Assembly: GCA_027382625.1 (NCBI GenBank)
Contig: JAJKFJ010022160.1
Span: 1 to 64,000 of the forward strand
Direction: 5' to 3'
DNA length: 64,000 nt
Source: Tetmemena sp. SeJ-2015
Taxonomy: Eukaryota; Ciliophora; Spirotrichea; Sporadotrichida; Oxytrichidae
The notes below the pieces were generated by a model that had not been told where the DNA came from, ran no database searches, and saw nothing but the letters and a program-made list of their open reading frames with translations. Each line of letters opens with the position of its first letter. Position 1 is the stretch's first letter. Positions 33,840 through 46,400 of the stretch are shown one piece after another. A program made the position numbers and the translations under genes.

Positions 33840-36800
33840 TTATTTTATTATTTATAATTGACTTATATATTTCCTCCACTCTCTCTCTCTTCTCAACAAG
33901 AATTGGAAGAACTTTTCTGATTTTTGAATAGAGTCATATCGATTTTGTTTAGCTTACTTATTTATAAAAAGTAGTTAGACTAAATAAAAAGCTCCCGCAG
34001 TATTTGAAAAGGACGAAGATTTATCTTATTGAAATTCACTTTAAACATAGATTAAATCTTAAGGAGATTAAAATATTTATTTTGGGTTTATAATAATTAT
34101 TATCAAAGCAGGCTAATTTTCTTTTTTTAATATATTTTCAAGTAGATATTTCAATCATCTTGTAATAAAATTTGAATTCTTAACCAAATCAAATTTAATT
34201 AAATGATAATTCTATTTTTTTTATTTTTTATTATTTTGAATGTAATCTTGATTAACTTAAAGTCTACAGTTAATTTATTTGAATAATAAAATTTAAAATG
34301 AGAAATATTAAATTCAAACATTAGAAAACAAATGAGCTATTATTAATCCTTAAAAAAATAAATTAGAATAAATATCAATTGGATCTGCTCGTGTCTTTTT
34401 AAACCCATAGCAAAGTTTTTTGCGACAAGCTTTTTATTAAAAATAATAAGTAGATTTATTTAAAAGTAATATAAATTTTGTTCTTATATTCTCTGTTTAA
34501 ATGAAGGGTTAAAACATAACTTAGTTAACTTTTTTAATCGCAATGCACTTTTTGGATTTTAAAGGTCTATTTAGATTCATCTCAACTTCCCCAATGAAAC
34601 TTATATAAAATGATTGTAATTATAGATGAGCAAACACATATAATAAGATATATCTGAAAATAAAATGAATTATATTAATTTAAATTATGCTAATCCTAAA
34701 TTATTTTTAATCTATATAACAATTCTTTAATTGTAGTTACTTTCTAAAATTGCATTTTCTTAATTAGAACAGTGAAGCCCACTTATTAACTCCAATTCAT
34801 AATTAATAATTTCTATATATACATACAAATCAGATATATTTTTATTAATTTTGCTCATCAATACTGTAATTTAAATAAAACATTTTTATTCGGAAAAAAA
34901 TAATTGAACAACATTAAAATATACATTTAGAATAAGTACCAAAAATGTCTTAACTCTAACTTAGTATGGTTATATTACTGAGATTTATTTGATTATTGAA
35001 TTATAAATTAAATGAATATTAGGTATCTCTCTCTAATTTAAATCTTTATTTCACCTCTTAAAACAAAATAAGTTGAGAGAAAAATACCCATTGCAAATTA
35101 GATTTGGAGAATAACCAGTTTCAATTTGATTCTATACTATATTTGAGGTGCTAGATTTTTTCATAAATTAAGAAAAAATATATTTACAAAGGCTTTCACA
35201 TGTGTTCTATGATAGAGTTATACCCTCTTCAATAAAAGTTTCAAAATTACTTCAAATCAATATTTTTATTATTTTAATTGATAATTAGAAATACTGCAAA
35301 TGTGAGAATATTTAGCGCAGATAAGGTAATAAAATAGACTTAGTTTTTTTCTATCCCTCTACAAATTAACATCATTATAAAAGCAAAAACAAAAGACTAC
35401 CTTTTCGTGCAATTTCAGCACAGAATATTGTAGACTTCCCCGAATTCAGGAATACAATCTTCTTCCCATTTGATGCTAGTGGCAAGATAACAGAAGTTAA
35501 AATTAAAAACTATATCTATATTTGAATAGTATAAAGAATATATAAAAAAAATATATTCTTAATTCTCCAAAACAACAAAACAATAAATTATAAAGTGTTT
35601 AAGCTCGAAGAGGAGAACAATCAAAATGTATTTCATAGGCTAGATGATCTTTAAATACCTAGAAACCAAGCCCATTTCGTGAGGGTTAAAAATACTTTGA
35701 TCTATTGCATTGGATGGAGAGAGGGCGGTTCAAGCGACAGGTACGATAGCCAGACGGATTTGAATTACAATAAATTATAATAATTAAGTATTATATTTGT
35801 GGAAGGAAATTAAACCATTTCCAGAGCCATACTATATTTAATTTTAATGGTGCTTCGCTCTCAACGTTAGAGATAAATTCATTTACATTTTTGGCGCAAA
35901 ATACTAGTTTTTTGAAGAATCTGGTTTCTACTTGTGGAATTATTTATTAAAATAGAAATCAGATAACCTAGGGAAGTCCAGCGCGAGCAAGGAGATGAAT
36001 CTAAAAATTAATATGCGCAGGATCCAAAACCTGTGCCGTTTGAAGGTCAAATTAGAAGTCCCGAGAGTGCAGACAGATGGATCTAGTCCTACAGCTAATA
36101 ATACCGTCCCACCTCATGGCCCCCAATGGCCATGAAAAGAAGGACCTTCTGAAATTCAATTTTTAAAGACTTTCTTTTCCTTTTTCTCTATTTTTATTAT
36201 TTATGATACCCCTTCTAATTGATCCTTCAACATTTAATGAATCCCATTTCCTCTGTGGGTGTGCAAAATTTAATTAGTTTGCTATTTTGGATAAAGAAAT
36301 ACATGAGCAATTACTTCTTTTTCGGCTTTCCTTTTAGCAAAGAAACCTTTTACAAAGTGCAATTTATTATGTTGAAAATCATTTTGGAATCGTGTGATAT
36401 TGCAATTTACATTTTTAAAATATCCTTTTTTTGTATAAGGGAGCTTTTTAAATATAATTATAGACAAAACTCCTTTGTGGAAATTAAACATCGAACTTCA
36501 AGAAAACGATCTAAATGCTATTTTTAAATGAAATATTTATTAATGCACCCAATAATTTTAAAAGAGAAGAAATTTGGACAAAATTATCAGTTAAACTCAA
36601 GTGTAAATTAACTTTTGGATTCTACTCTTATGATTCTGACGAAATAATCATACTAGCACAACCAAAAAGAAATTTTAAATTAATTTATAAATGATAAGAG
36701 ATACAAGGAATCTGAGAGGATCATATTTAAGTTTGATGATCCCTTAGAGATGACCTAATATTCTCAGATTGGATTTGTAAAATGGCTAATACCATAGAGC

Positions 36801-36890
36801 TTTACATAATTTTCAACCAAATGTGACAGCCTTTATTATGCTTCTTAAAGAGGTAACAAAGTCTATCACTAAAATCTCAAACAAAAATTT
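33840..36890 (+). CDS. K3: F-box-like/kelch-repeat protein gene, copy 3
   Basis: Conserved 5' block at 33840-34400 (paralogous to 23090-23580). The F-box-like exon starts at 35145 (EVLDFFINQEKIYLQRLSHV, FYDRVIPSS). The kelch exon is at about 35590-35930 (FHRLDDLQIPRNQAHFVRVK, TLIYCIGWREGGSSDRYDSQ), continuing open through NLTIS-like and LILMVLRSQRQRQIHLHF. It is then followed by a GC-richer segment at 35965-36160. Later exons: WKLNIELQENDLNAIF (about 36478), EEIWTKLSVKLKCKLTFGFY (about 36568), FKFDDPLEMTQYSQIGFVKW to GNKVYHQNLKQ (about 36890). The extra ~250 bp between the kelch exons, absent from K1 and K2, contains unrelated coding-like sequence. Function as for K1, an SCF substrate adaptor at most; whether any copy is active cannot be told. 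Confidence 0.62.
35965..36160 (+). other. GC-richer coding-like island inside K3
   Basis: About 200 bp with clearly higher G+C, frame open from upstream to TGA near 36152-36154. It reads RQPREVQREQGDESKNQYAQ, then DPKPVPFEGQIRSPESADRW, then YSQQYRPTSWPPMAMKRRTF. Polar, Pro/Arg-rich, unlike kelch sequence, and absent from K1 and K2. It may be a coding segment of another gene lodged here. A structured RNA was considered because of the composition, but the open frame favours protein. Confidence 0.45.
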
Positions 36891-37588
36891 TGTAATTCAA
36901 ATATAAAATTTTGTAACAATCTTAATACAGGGCAGAGTTTAATTAATTAAAGCAAATAATTAAATTAGAAACTTAATGGCTATCAAAAGATCAATAATAT
37001 GAACAACCAAATGATTTTCAGAAATAATTTCTTCATTATAATAATCCAAGACTTAAAGTCTGATTCGGCTTTAAATTATTCCATTTTTAGAGTTGAGACA
37101 TTCTGTACATTGCATAAATTTCAGCCAATATAAATTAAAGATAGGGAATCATAAAATCTCATAGCTAAAAGATAAAACCTATATTACACATATTCTATAC
37201 ATATTTGCATAAATATATATGCTACTCTAAGCGAACTTAAGTATCATAAATTCCCAGTTTGTAAATGATTCGGTATTGACTTTAAACTGAATTTGTCTAA
37301 TTAAATTCATCCTATAAATGTTATCCCTATAATCGCTTTCAAGTTTTAAGAAAAAATATATTTGTCGAGAATTTAAAGACAATCTATCTGCTCTTATCAT
37401 TTAGTTCTTTGGCCTTTAACTATAGAATTATATGCAAAAGTTTCAGAATTCTTTAATCAAGAACTATATGTTCTAAAATTAGCACTGATAATATTTTCGC
37501 ATTTATGTTAAAAATAAGAGCGTAATATATATTCTATTTGTGAAAGAAAATGTTTTATTTTCATTAACTGCGTATTTATTCTGAAATA

Positions 37589-39111
37589 TTATAGAACTAA
37601 TTAATATTTTAAAAATTTGCGTGGAAAAATATAACTCTAAGAGTAGCATATACATATAGTCATCTAAGGTTCATTAGCATGGATGCGAAGAAGAAAATGT
37701 AGAGGTTCAATACATCATTATCACTATAGAAGCAATAAGCAAGTGCGCTCTCATATCTCACGCTGAGTAATGTTGAATTGCATCGAGAGCGCGCATCGAA
37801 ACTTCAACTGCGATAGAGAGTGAAGTGCTAGCAAGCATATACTCTTTATATACTGTGTATTTACTCTATGTCACTCACTTATCTCTATACACTCTAAGTA
37901 GAAATGATGATTATATACTTGATATGATAAGTGATGAAGAGTGTAAATGCATTTTCCACTTGATAGCGTAACTTACTTGAGTGCGCTCAATGTGCGATAT
38001 GTGCGCCGTGAAACGCTCTCTCGAATGATGCTACTTGCGCACTTGTTGCATATCGGAAAATTAGAGAGGAGATGCTTGCACTGAAAAGTGCGATAGTGAT
38101 TTTCACTCCACCATACTTAAGTTTGCACTTGTTTGCACTTGTATCGTAATGTACACATATGCCATGAGTGCGCATACTAGTGATTCATGTTTGCCCATGA
38201 TGCATGAATGATGTTAGCATGCAGGAGCAGTGATGCACTTCGCGCACATAGAGTTTGCAGTGAAAGAGTGCGCTCTCAATCAAAGTGCGATAGAGTACTT
38301 CACTCCATTAATAATGATATAACCAATAATCGCTATAACTTAATAATCATATACTTATATTTGATCATTACTTTAATCGATCATTATTAATGGAGTGATG
38401 AACTCTATCGCACTTTGATTGAGAGCGCACTCTTTCACTGCAAACTATGTGTGTGCGAAATGTATCACTGCTTATGCATGCTAACATCATTCATATATTA
38501 TGTGCAAACATGAATCACTAGTGTATGCACTCATGACATGCGTGTACAATGAGATACAAGTGCAAACAAGTGCAAACTTAAGTATGGTGGAGTGAGAATG
38601 ACTATCGCACTTTTCAGTGCAAGCCTCTCCTCTCTACTTTTACGATATGTAACAAATGCGCAAGTAGTATCATTCTAGAGAGTGTTTCACGGCGCTCATA
38701 TCGCACATTGAGCGCACTCAAGTAAGTTACGCTATCATATGGAAAATGCATTTGCACTCTTCATTATTTATCACATATCAAGTATATAATCATCATTTCT
38801 ACTTAGAGTGTATAGAGATAAGTGAGTGACATAGAGTAAATACACAGTATATAAAGAGTATATGCTTGCTAGCACTTCACTCTCTATCGCAGTTGAAGTT
38901 TCGATGCGCGCTCTCGATGCAATTCAACATTACTCAGCGTGAGATATGAGAGCGCACTTGCTTATTGCTTCTATAGTGATAATGATGTATTGAACCTCTA
39001 CATTTTCTTCTTCGCATCCATGCTAATGAACCTTAGATGACTATATGTATATGCTACTCTTAGAGTTATATTTTTCCACGCAAATTTTTAAAATATTAAT
39101 TAGTTCTATAA
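37589..39111. mobile_element. Fold-back element FB2 (1.52-kb palindrome, TA target)
   Basis: Same family as the element at 26688: outer ends TTATAGAACTAATTAATATT, TA duplication at 37587-37588 and 39112-39113, long inverted arms. The right arm has more mismatches than the left. The central spacer (about 38300-38385) is the reverse complement of the spacer in FB1, so the two copies are inserted in opposite orientations. An extra ~35-bp block (for example GTGAAGTGCTAGCAAGCATA) is present in both arms and missing from FB1. No transposase. Confidence 0.9.
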
Positions 39112-40454
39112 TAAGTAAATTAATTTCGATGATTTAAAAAACACATGAAAGACCCTGAACAAAAAAGACTTTAATAAATCAATATAGAATGCATGATTCC
39201 TCGCATTATAGCCTATAAGTGAGATTCTTCTTAATATAAAATGAGAAAAGATGTTAAGCAATTGTTTTGAAAATTGTTTTATCACAGCAGAAAATTATAT
39301 ATCATAATGCATCAAACTTAATATTAAATTAATAGCAGATGCATCTTCTTGAAATATTAATACTTATGCACATTAAGAAATATTTATAAGCCACACTTAG
39401 TTTTATAAACTCTAAGTGTTTTATAAAATATCATAAAAAGAGCTAGTAATAAAAGACTTTAATTTGTCATGAAATTTATTATAGATGGTAATTTAATAGA
39501 AAATAGAATTAAATTATAAAAGTATTTATTAAAGCCAAAATGATCAGCAGTTAAGGTATTGAAATTTAAATTAAATGTATACATTAGGATGAGTCTGCTT
39601 CTAGAATTAGTATTTTAATATGTGCTGGTTTTAGAAAATGATTATATTGACATTCCTAAAATTTCTATTCTATTCTAAATTAAAATTCGATTTAGCATAA
39701 AATTCAAAGCAACTTACATCCTTGCAGTTGTGTCTGTTTCATATAAATCTTTTCATATTATTTTATATCCTTCACAATAATAAATCTTTAAAGATTTGAA
39801 ATAATTATTTTTGAATTGTTATCACATTGTTAATGTAAGTAATCTATTTTAACTAGATTTAGCTATCTCGCTTTAAACATAAAATACTCACATAGAGTCT
39901 TGGGCTAATTAGAAATGCTAAGTATAGAAGCCAAAATTATAAATAAGGCTTAATTTTTAAGCTCTATTTTATAGAGAAGTAAATTAACCCTTCTTTGTCT
40001 ATCTAAATGTAAAAGGATAGAGAAATAATAATGAAACATTTTAAATAAATATATTCAAAGATTGAATGATGTTTAAATCTTTCTCAAAAATTTTGATTTA
40101 TCAAATTTATTCTTGAGTTTTAGTTTTCTATTTTAGCATCAGTGTAAATATCTTATTTAGTCATTTACTCTAAATTTGTTAATTAGTCATAAGCTTTTCA
40201 ATAAATTTATTTAATTATTTAGAAAAAAAATACTTTAAATCAATTTTAAATTTTTATTCAGAATTTAATTTCTAAAAATAACTTTCTAAATTGAATTTCC
40301 CAATTACGAGATTGTGTCAATTAGAATTGGTACTCTTTTCTTGGATTCCTTGTCTAAAGAACCATTAGTTTCTTCTTTTTAATAATCTGCTTTAAATATA
40401 ATTTTTATATAAATTTATAAATCCATCATTAAAATTAATATCTCAGAATTTATT
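39112..40454. other. Intergenic: end of K3 unit and 3' flank of G2
   Basis: 39115-39490 repeats the K1/K2 3' flank. The rest is AT-rich with no supported gene. The TGA closing the G2 tail frame lies at 40455-40457. Confidence 0.45.
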
Positions 40455-43400
40455 TCACTAATTAGTCAAGGAAATTTCTTATACATTTTTATATTTTAAT
40501 TTAATTTAAAATTAATCTGGTATTTAATAAAAATAGTATAATTTAATATAAAGAATTAAAATATTTACTTTCCTTAAGGAAAGAGTTTCAATTTCTGAAG
40601 ATTAAAGGTGAATTTATTATTTTCTCGTTATTTCAAATCCCTAACTGCCTTTCTCTTAAGCTGTGTTGATTGAAAAATTGAAAGGTAGAATTTATTTGCT
40701 ATGCTATGTAGATTCAGATTTGTCACTTCTAACATTTAAATAAGAATTTGAATCGCTCTTGTTTTTGATGAATTAAATTCGAGGAATTTTGATTTCTGAA
40801 TATGCCATGAGAGGAGGGCCATAATTTTAATGTGTAGAAGCAATTTATATTTTATTCAAAAACAGAGGCTTCTTTTTTTGCTCTGAGAATCTATAACTTG
40901 CTTTAATTTGTTATCCTTTGTGAGATTAACTCGCTTCCAAAATATATTGCTAGTTTGCCTTATTGTATAATTCCGGAAAAATTATTTTTTAATTTTCTTA
41001 AGAGATCGGAGCTTTCGAAGAAAAAGTCTGTAAGTTCTGAATATCTCTATCTTGTTTTTTAAAGTCCTTAATGCCAGATTTTGAGAGTCTATTCATTTAT
41101 TACAATAAAGAACGACTCTTTTTAGTTTGTCTTTATTTAATGCTCTATTTATTAGCCTTCTTAGCATTTTAAATAGGCATGTCCGGAAAAATAATAGATA
41201 AATGAGTATTTTTAATCATCAAAAGCTATTTCACGGACTTAAATTTACTCTTTAAGACTTGAAATTGTTTTATCGCTCTTTCTGGTTTAATGATCTTCAT
41301 CAAATGCTATTTCAGCAAAAGAATCTTCTTCTAATGTGATATTGGTGCCTAAATTTCGCTATAATTGCTTAAAGAGATGCTTTTATACCTTCTCTTCTTT
41401 TGTGCTTCTTTTAAATTAAGCCTTTTAACATTTCACCTCTTTTATTGCTTTATTTAGATTTACAATCTCTTCATTTATTGCAAGTAGTTTATTCAAAAAT
41501 TAAAAATGCCAAAAATATTTTAAGTTGTTTTTACTTTCTCTTATAGAGAAATTTTTTGACTACTCTAATAGAGATCATTGTAATTTAGAATAACACGATA
41601 ATCCAATTCAATAGAAAAAGTAGGAAAGTTTGAGCTATTATGGCAAGACCCAAATTTTGACTTTGTATATATTTTTAATATATTTAAATTTTAATTATTT
41701 GACTATGATCGTAGGTGATGCTATCATCCATGAATCCTGCAAATGAAATCACTATGCTTAAGATCAAATTTAATCATTATTATTTTTAATATTTTATCAA
41801 AAGCTAATTGGCGAGATCTACAATATATTCAAGCTTTTTATTGTAAGGCTTAAACCAAAGCAATAGCACCACATAAATTTAAAATTAGAGAGGAGTGAAG
41901 AGTCAATAAATATTGAAGTGCTGAATAATCCATAAGAGCAAGTAAGATTACTGCAAAAGCCATTCTTCGGTAGATAAAAGCCAAAAAGAAAGTCAAAGAA
42001 TTGATTCTGTAGTTTTCATATACACTTCCAAATTTAGCCCGAGTTTCAGAATTCAAAAGCTTATCTTTCATTATCAAAAGATATATAACGATCAACAACG
42101 GCCCTAAAAAGAGTGATATAAGAACTATTGACCCAAATTTTATTATTTTAATACTGAATTTGACTAAAATAAAACTTTAACAATATTTATAATGACTAAC
42201 TTGAATTAAGGCGTTCATTGAGAGAAATATTTAATTATAAAATATTAAAGAAGTGAAAATCCAATATATCCCTTGATTTCGCTTCTTATTGTCGAGTTAA
42301 ACATCAATTTATCCCTTACTAGCGTCAGGAAAATATAATAAATATTTATGGAGTTTAACTACACTAAAAAATTAAAATAATTTTGCAAAATTACATTTTT
42401 ATCCGGGAAAGAACTCTAATAGCAATATAGGTTAAAGCTATAATCAGATATTATATTTATATATATTTATCAGTAGTGAGACTATAATAAAAACAAGAAT
42501 CCAAAAAACTGATCGGATATTAAAAGTACCATCTAAGCTTATTAAATTAAGAATTTACAAAGTAGGAATGCTGATAATTTTTGAAAGATATCAATTAGAC
42601 CTATTTTGTACTAGTAAGAGCTCACAAGATCATTAGCTGAAACGCTATCTTAAATTCCAAATACCTACTTAGTCCTGGCTACAGCTTAATTTGTCCATTC
42701 ATCAGGAAGAATATTCATGTTAGAGAGGTCTTTAAAAATTTGTAAATTATTTCTTATAGTTGCTGCAGGTATTCAATCAAAATAGCTGGGAGTGGCAAAT
42801 TCAAGAGTTGCAAGTTTACAACTATCTAAAGTGAGAGAAAAAGATTCCACAGATACTTCATAGTTACTCCTAATATAAGGTAAACTGCAAAATTTGCAAA
42901 AGCGAGGCCAATTGAAATGGTAGAAGAAGAGGATGCTACATCTCCTATTACCTAGCCTAGAACAGATATTTAATTTTAACAGATCCTGAATCAAGCTAAG
43001 GTGGTACGCTTTTTAGAATTTACAGTTTAGAACTGACGAAGAAAGTTGCATCTCTAGTTAAAATAATTCTAATTCGAAAAGCCAATGGCTCTAAGAATTT
43101 AACTCTTAAAGTATCCAAAGCAAAGCCCCTTGATATCTACTTGTAATCCTCGAAAATTAATTTTACACTCAAAGTTGATGCTGTAAACAACGAAAAATGA
43201 ATTATATAAATCTGTATTGTTGGTTATATTCCAAGATTTTACTTAACTGTTTTCTTAATTTTCCTGATTAAAAGGACTTCTAAGTTATCTCAATCTTCCG
43301 TTGCCAGATGTTTAAAGCTAACTTGGTTATATCACTTCGAATTTCAAGTAGTTTAATTTAAAATAATGAGCTTTCTTCTTAGATTATTGAAATATTAGTA

Positions 43401-46400
43401 GGCCAAAATATCTACTTGTCAAAAATTATTTTAATTTCGCCATCATAGGTGATCCTCGTAGAGTAAGCGTTTATGAAATATGTTATATTTTAAATTATAT
43501 TTGAATGAATTTCTATTGGGATTCGGCTAATTGATATGCGGATTAAAATTCCTCCGACAAAGAATTGTATATAAAATAAATTTTGTTATTAGGTTAAGTC
43601 CTTAACTTGAATTAAGATTTTGTATAATGTAGATAGTGGCCTTGAATTTAGATCAGTAATTTTTAAATCTAGCTGATGAATTCCTATAAGAGATTCCTAT
43701 TGTGGTTCGAAAACTAAAGTTAGGTTTTCAAGTTAATATTTAAATTTTATATAAATTTAATTAAGTCTTGTGAAAACACTGGCTGGGGAAGTGTTTTAAA
43801 TTGCTATATGAGTCTAATCTCCCTCGGCATCAAAAATAAGAGGAAGAAATAATTTTGTTCCCTTTTTAATTGTCGCTTAAACGATTAAAAATAAGATTGT
43901 AAGCAATAAATTTGAATTAAAGGCATTGAGTATATAAAAGCAGGGGCTGTGTTAGTTTTCTTCTGAGAGAAATCAAATTTTATGACTTTGACTTCAAGAG
44001 TGAAAACTTAATTATAGTTTGAAATTTAATCTATTATGTTTATTATCAATATTATAAGTGAGAACTCAAAATGTGTAAATGAAATGCGACAATATTTTAA
44101 ATGGCTATTAGAATTAAGAATATTTTTTTATTAAACAATATTTCTTTGACTTACTTTCTGGTATTTCTTTTGAGTTCTAATTTATTGCGAGCATTAGCGT
44201 GAATAGAAAATTCTTTTTCAGCAGCTAAATGAATATGCAGAAACGATAAAACCTATTTTATTAGTGTTCTATAGAGTTGAAACTTTTAACTGTTTCAAAT
44301 TAATTATGATGAAAATTAATCCTAAAATTAAATTTAAGTATGAATTAAGCTTCATTTAATATATAATTTAGGTAAAACCTTTTGAATAAACTTTAAAAAT
44401 TTTAATAAGTATGAACTAGCAAATAAAATTATATAGCTACCTAATTGTATTATATTGAGAAAGCATGAATAAATGTGTGTGTCCCTAGTTAAGTTTCATC
44501 AGTAGCAGTTATAATTATATCCTCGCTATTTTCTGTATAAAATGGAATATCCGCTGCTACCAATCTTCTTATCTCCTCCTGTTAATCTGTGTTAAAGCTC
44601 TCACTTATCAATTGTTAAATGATATAGTTAAATTTGTTTAAGTTTTTAATTTTTGTTTGCAGCTTTCTGGATAAACACCCACTAATGTGATCTTAGGAAT
44701 TGAAATAGGGGAGGAGCCTAATAAAATTGTGAACTATGGATACTCTTCCTAAGAATATTGCATAGTAGGACAAGTTACTTTAAAGTTGAGTTAAGCCTCC
44801 CAGTATGCTTTAATTTACTTTAAACAATTAATAAATTTGCTTGTTGAAGGACATTGTAAAATAGACTCAAGCCAAGTGTAATTTAAAGATCGACTGTTTG
44901 GCTTATGGTAAACTTGAACGTAAATTGTGCAGTAAATGCGTTAGGGTTAAAAATAAATAACTCATGTTGTCTACTGCGATATCATAGATTGCAAAATAAT
45001 CAACTGCACTTGCTTCAATTTAGTTCCCATTCTAAATTAAAACTAATTAGATTAGTCATTCGAAATAGTTGTTGCAGTTATTATAGATGTATTGAAATAT
45101 TCTTCAGATATTCTGCAATTAGTAGAGATTTACAGGTTTTCTAAAGTAACTAAACAATCTTGGTCTACTGTGCATTCAATTGTATCAAGTAAAGGTAAAT
45201 AAAAATCTAAGAAGGTAAGGTTTAGTTAACCCATTATAAATTTTCCTTATTAAAAATAAAAAACATATTTGTTTAGGTTCCTCCATAGCGAATTGATATT
45301 TATCATCACATAGTGAATAAATAGATTGCTTTTAGCTAAAATTATATGGAAAATAAATTAAAAAAAGAGAAGCTTTATGATTCAGGATAGTAAATTTGGA
45401 ACTCAGACATCTATATATCTTACAATTAAAAAATATTGTTAAGATATGTATAATATCGCTTGCTTAATCAAAACCTGCCGCTTATTGTTATTAAACATTT
45501 GCAATTTTCCCAAGATATAAATAAAATATAAAGGAGTTTAGAAAGAAGCAATAGTAGTAGAAATTAAGTTATTACTAATACAGCTTAAAATTTATTGGAT
45601 GCTCGAAATAATTTTTCATTTAAAATAATCCAAATTTTCTTTGTGTGACGGTAAGTAGACTAGGCCTAAGGGAAGGAAGGTCTAACAACATATATAAAAT
45701 TTCTTCAATAATAGAAAAGCTGCGTGAATATGATGCAGTACAAAGAGATTTCATATTATTTTAATTCCATTTTGTGACTTTCTACTTTAGTTTTAACCAA
45801 TCAACTATTTAATTATATTATCAACTATATTAATAAAGATAAATTAAAATTAAATTAGTATATAATAAAATTTCCTAGCAAACATTCATTTATCAAATAT
45901 TAAACATTAAATAATATTCCAAGTTTCTATAAATATAAATACCTCTACAAAAATAACTACGACAGTTTTAATATCTTTATTCATAAATTTAAAAATAAAC
46001 GCTAAAATTTTCATAAGATTTTATTGTTTTTAGTTTTATGATTTATATTGTTTGTAATATTTCTATTTAATAGGGAGTAACTCTACTACGATAAACGCAG
46101 AATTACTTTTAATGCAAGATGCTGGGCTATCAACTGCTACATAGCAGAAATGAGATAAGTCATAATTTTTGCAAAGGAAAATACTCCACCCACTATTAGT
46201 ATTTCTTCCAAATACTGAGCCCGACGCGAAAAGCAAGTCTGATGGAAAACCATACAATTGTTTAAACTGATTCTATTTAAATGCTTTTGAAAAATAAAAA
46301 TTTCCACAACATTTATTCTATATTACTTTGTAAAGCATAAATCTTAATATATTCTGAAATATTAATTTGTAACAAATAATAAATTAACCATAGTTCATAA

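Noticed and set aside
35965..36190. A structured non-coding RNA such as RNase P or SRP RNA, suggested by GC content and a following T run
   Set aside because: Conserved cores could not be matched convincingly and an open protein-like frame spans the segment.
36219..36527. Overlapping 102- and 69-codon frames on both strands in K3
   Set aside because: They conflict with the conserved kelch exon frames shared by K1-K3 and resemble AT-rich chance frames.
42773..42994. Minus-strand frame beginning MIQDLLKLNICSRLGN in G2
   Set aside because: A different minus frame over the same bases gives a conserved hydrophobic helix (GLAFANFAVYLILGV) present in all three G copies.
44905..45144. Plus-strand frame of 79 codons and a similar plus frame at 18270-18560
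   Set aside because: The minus strand of both regions encodes a conserved exon (DCLV..., TNCRISEEYFN-like) in frame with the G genes; the plus frames are shadows.
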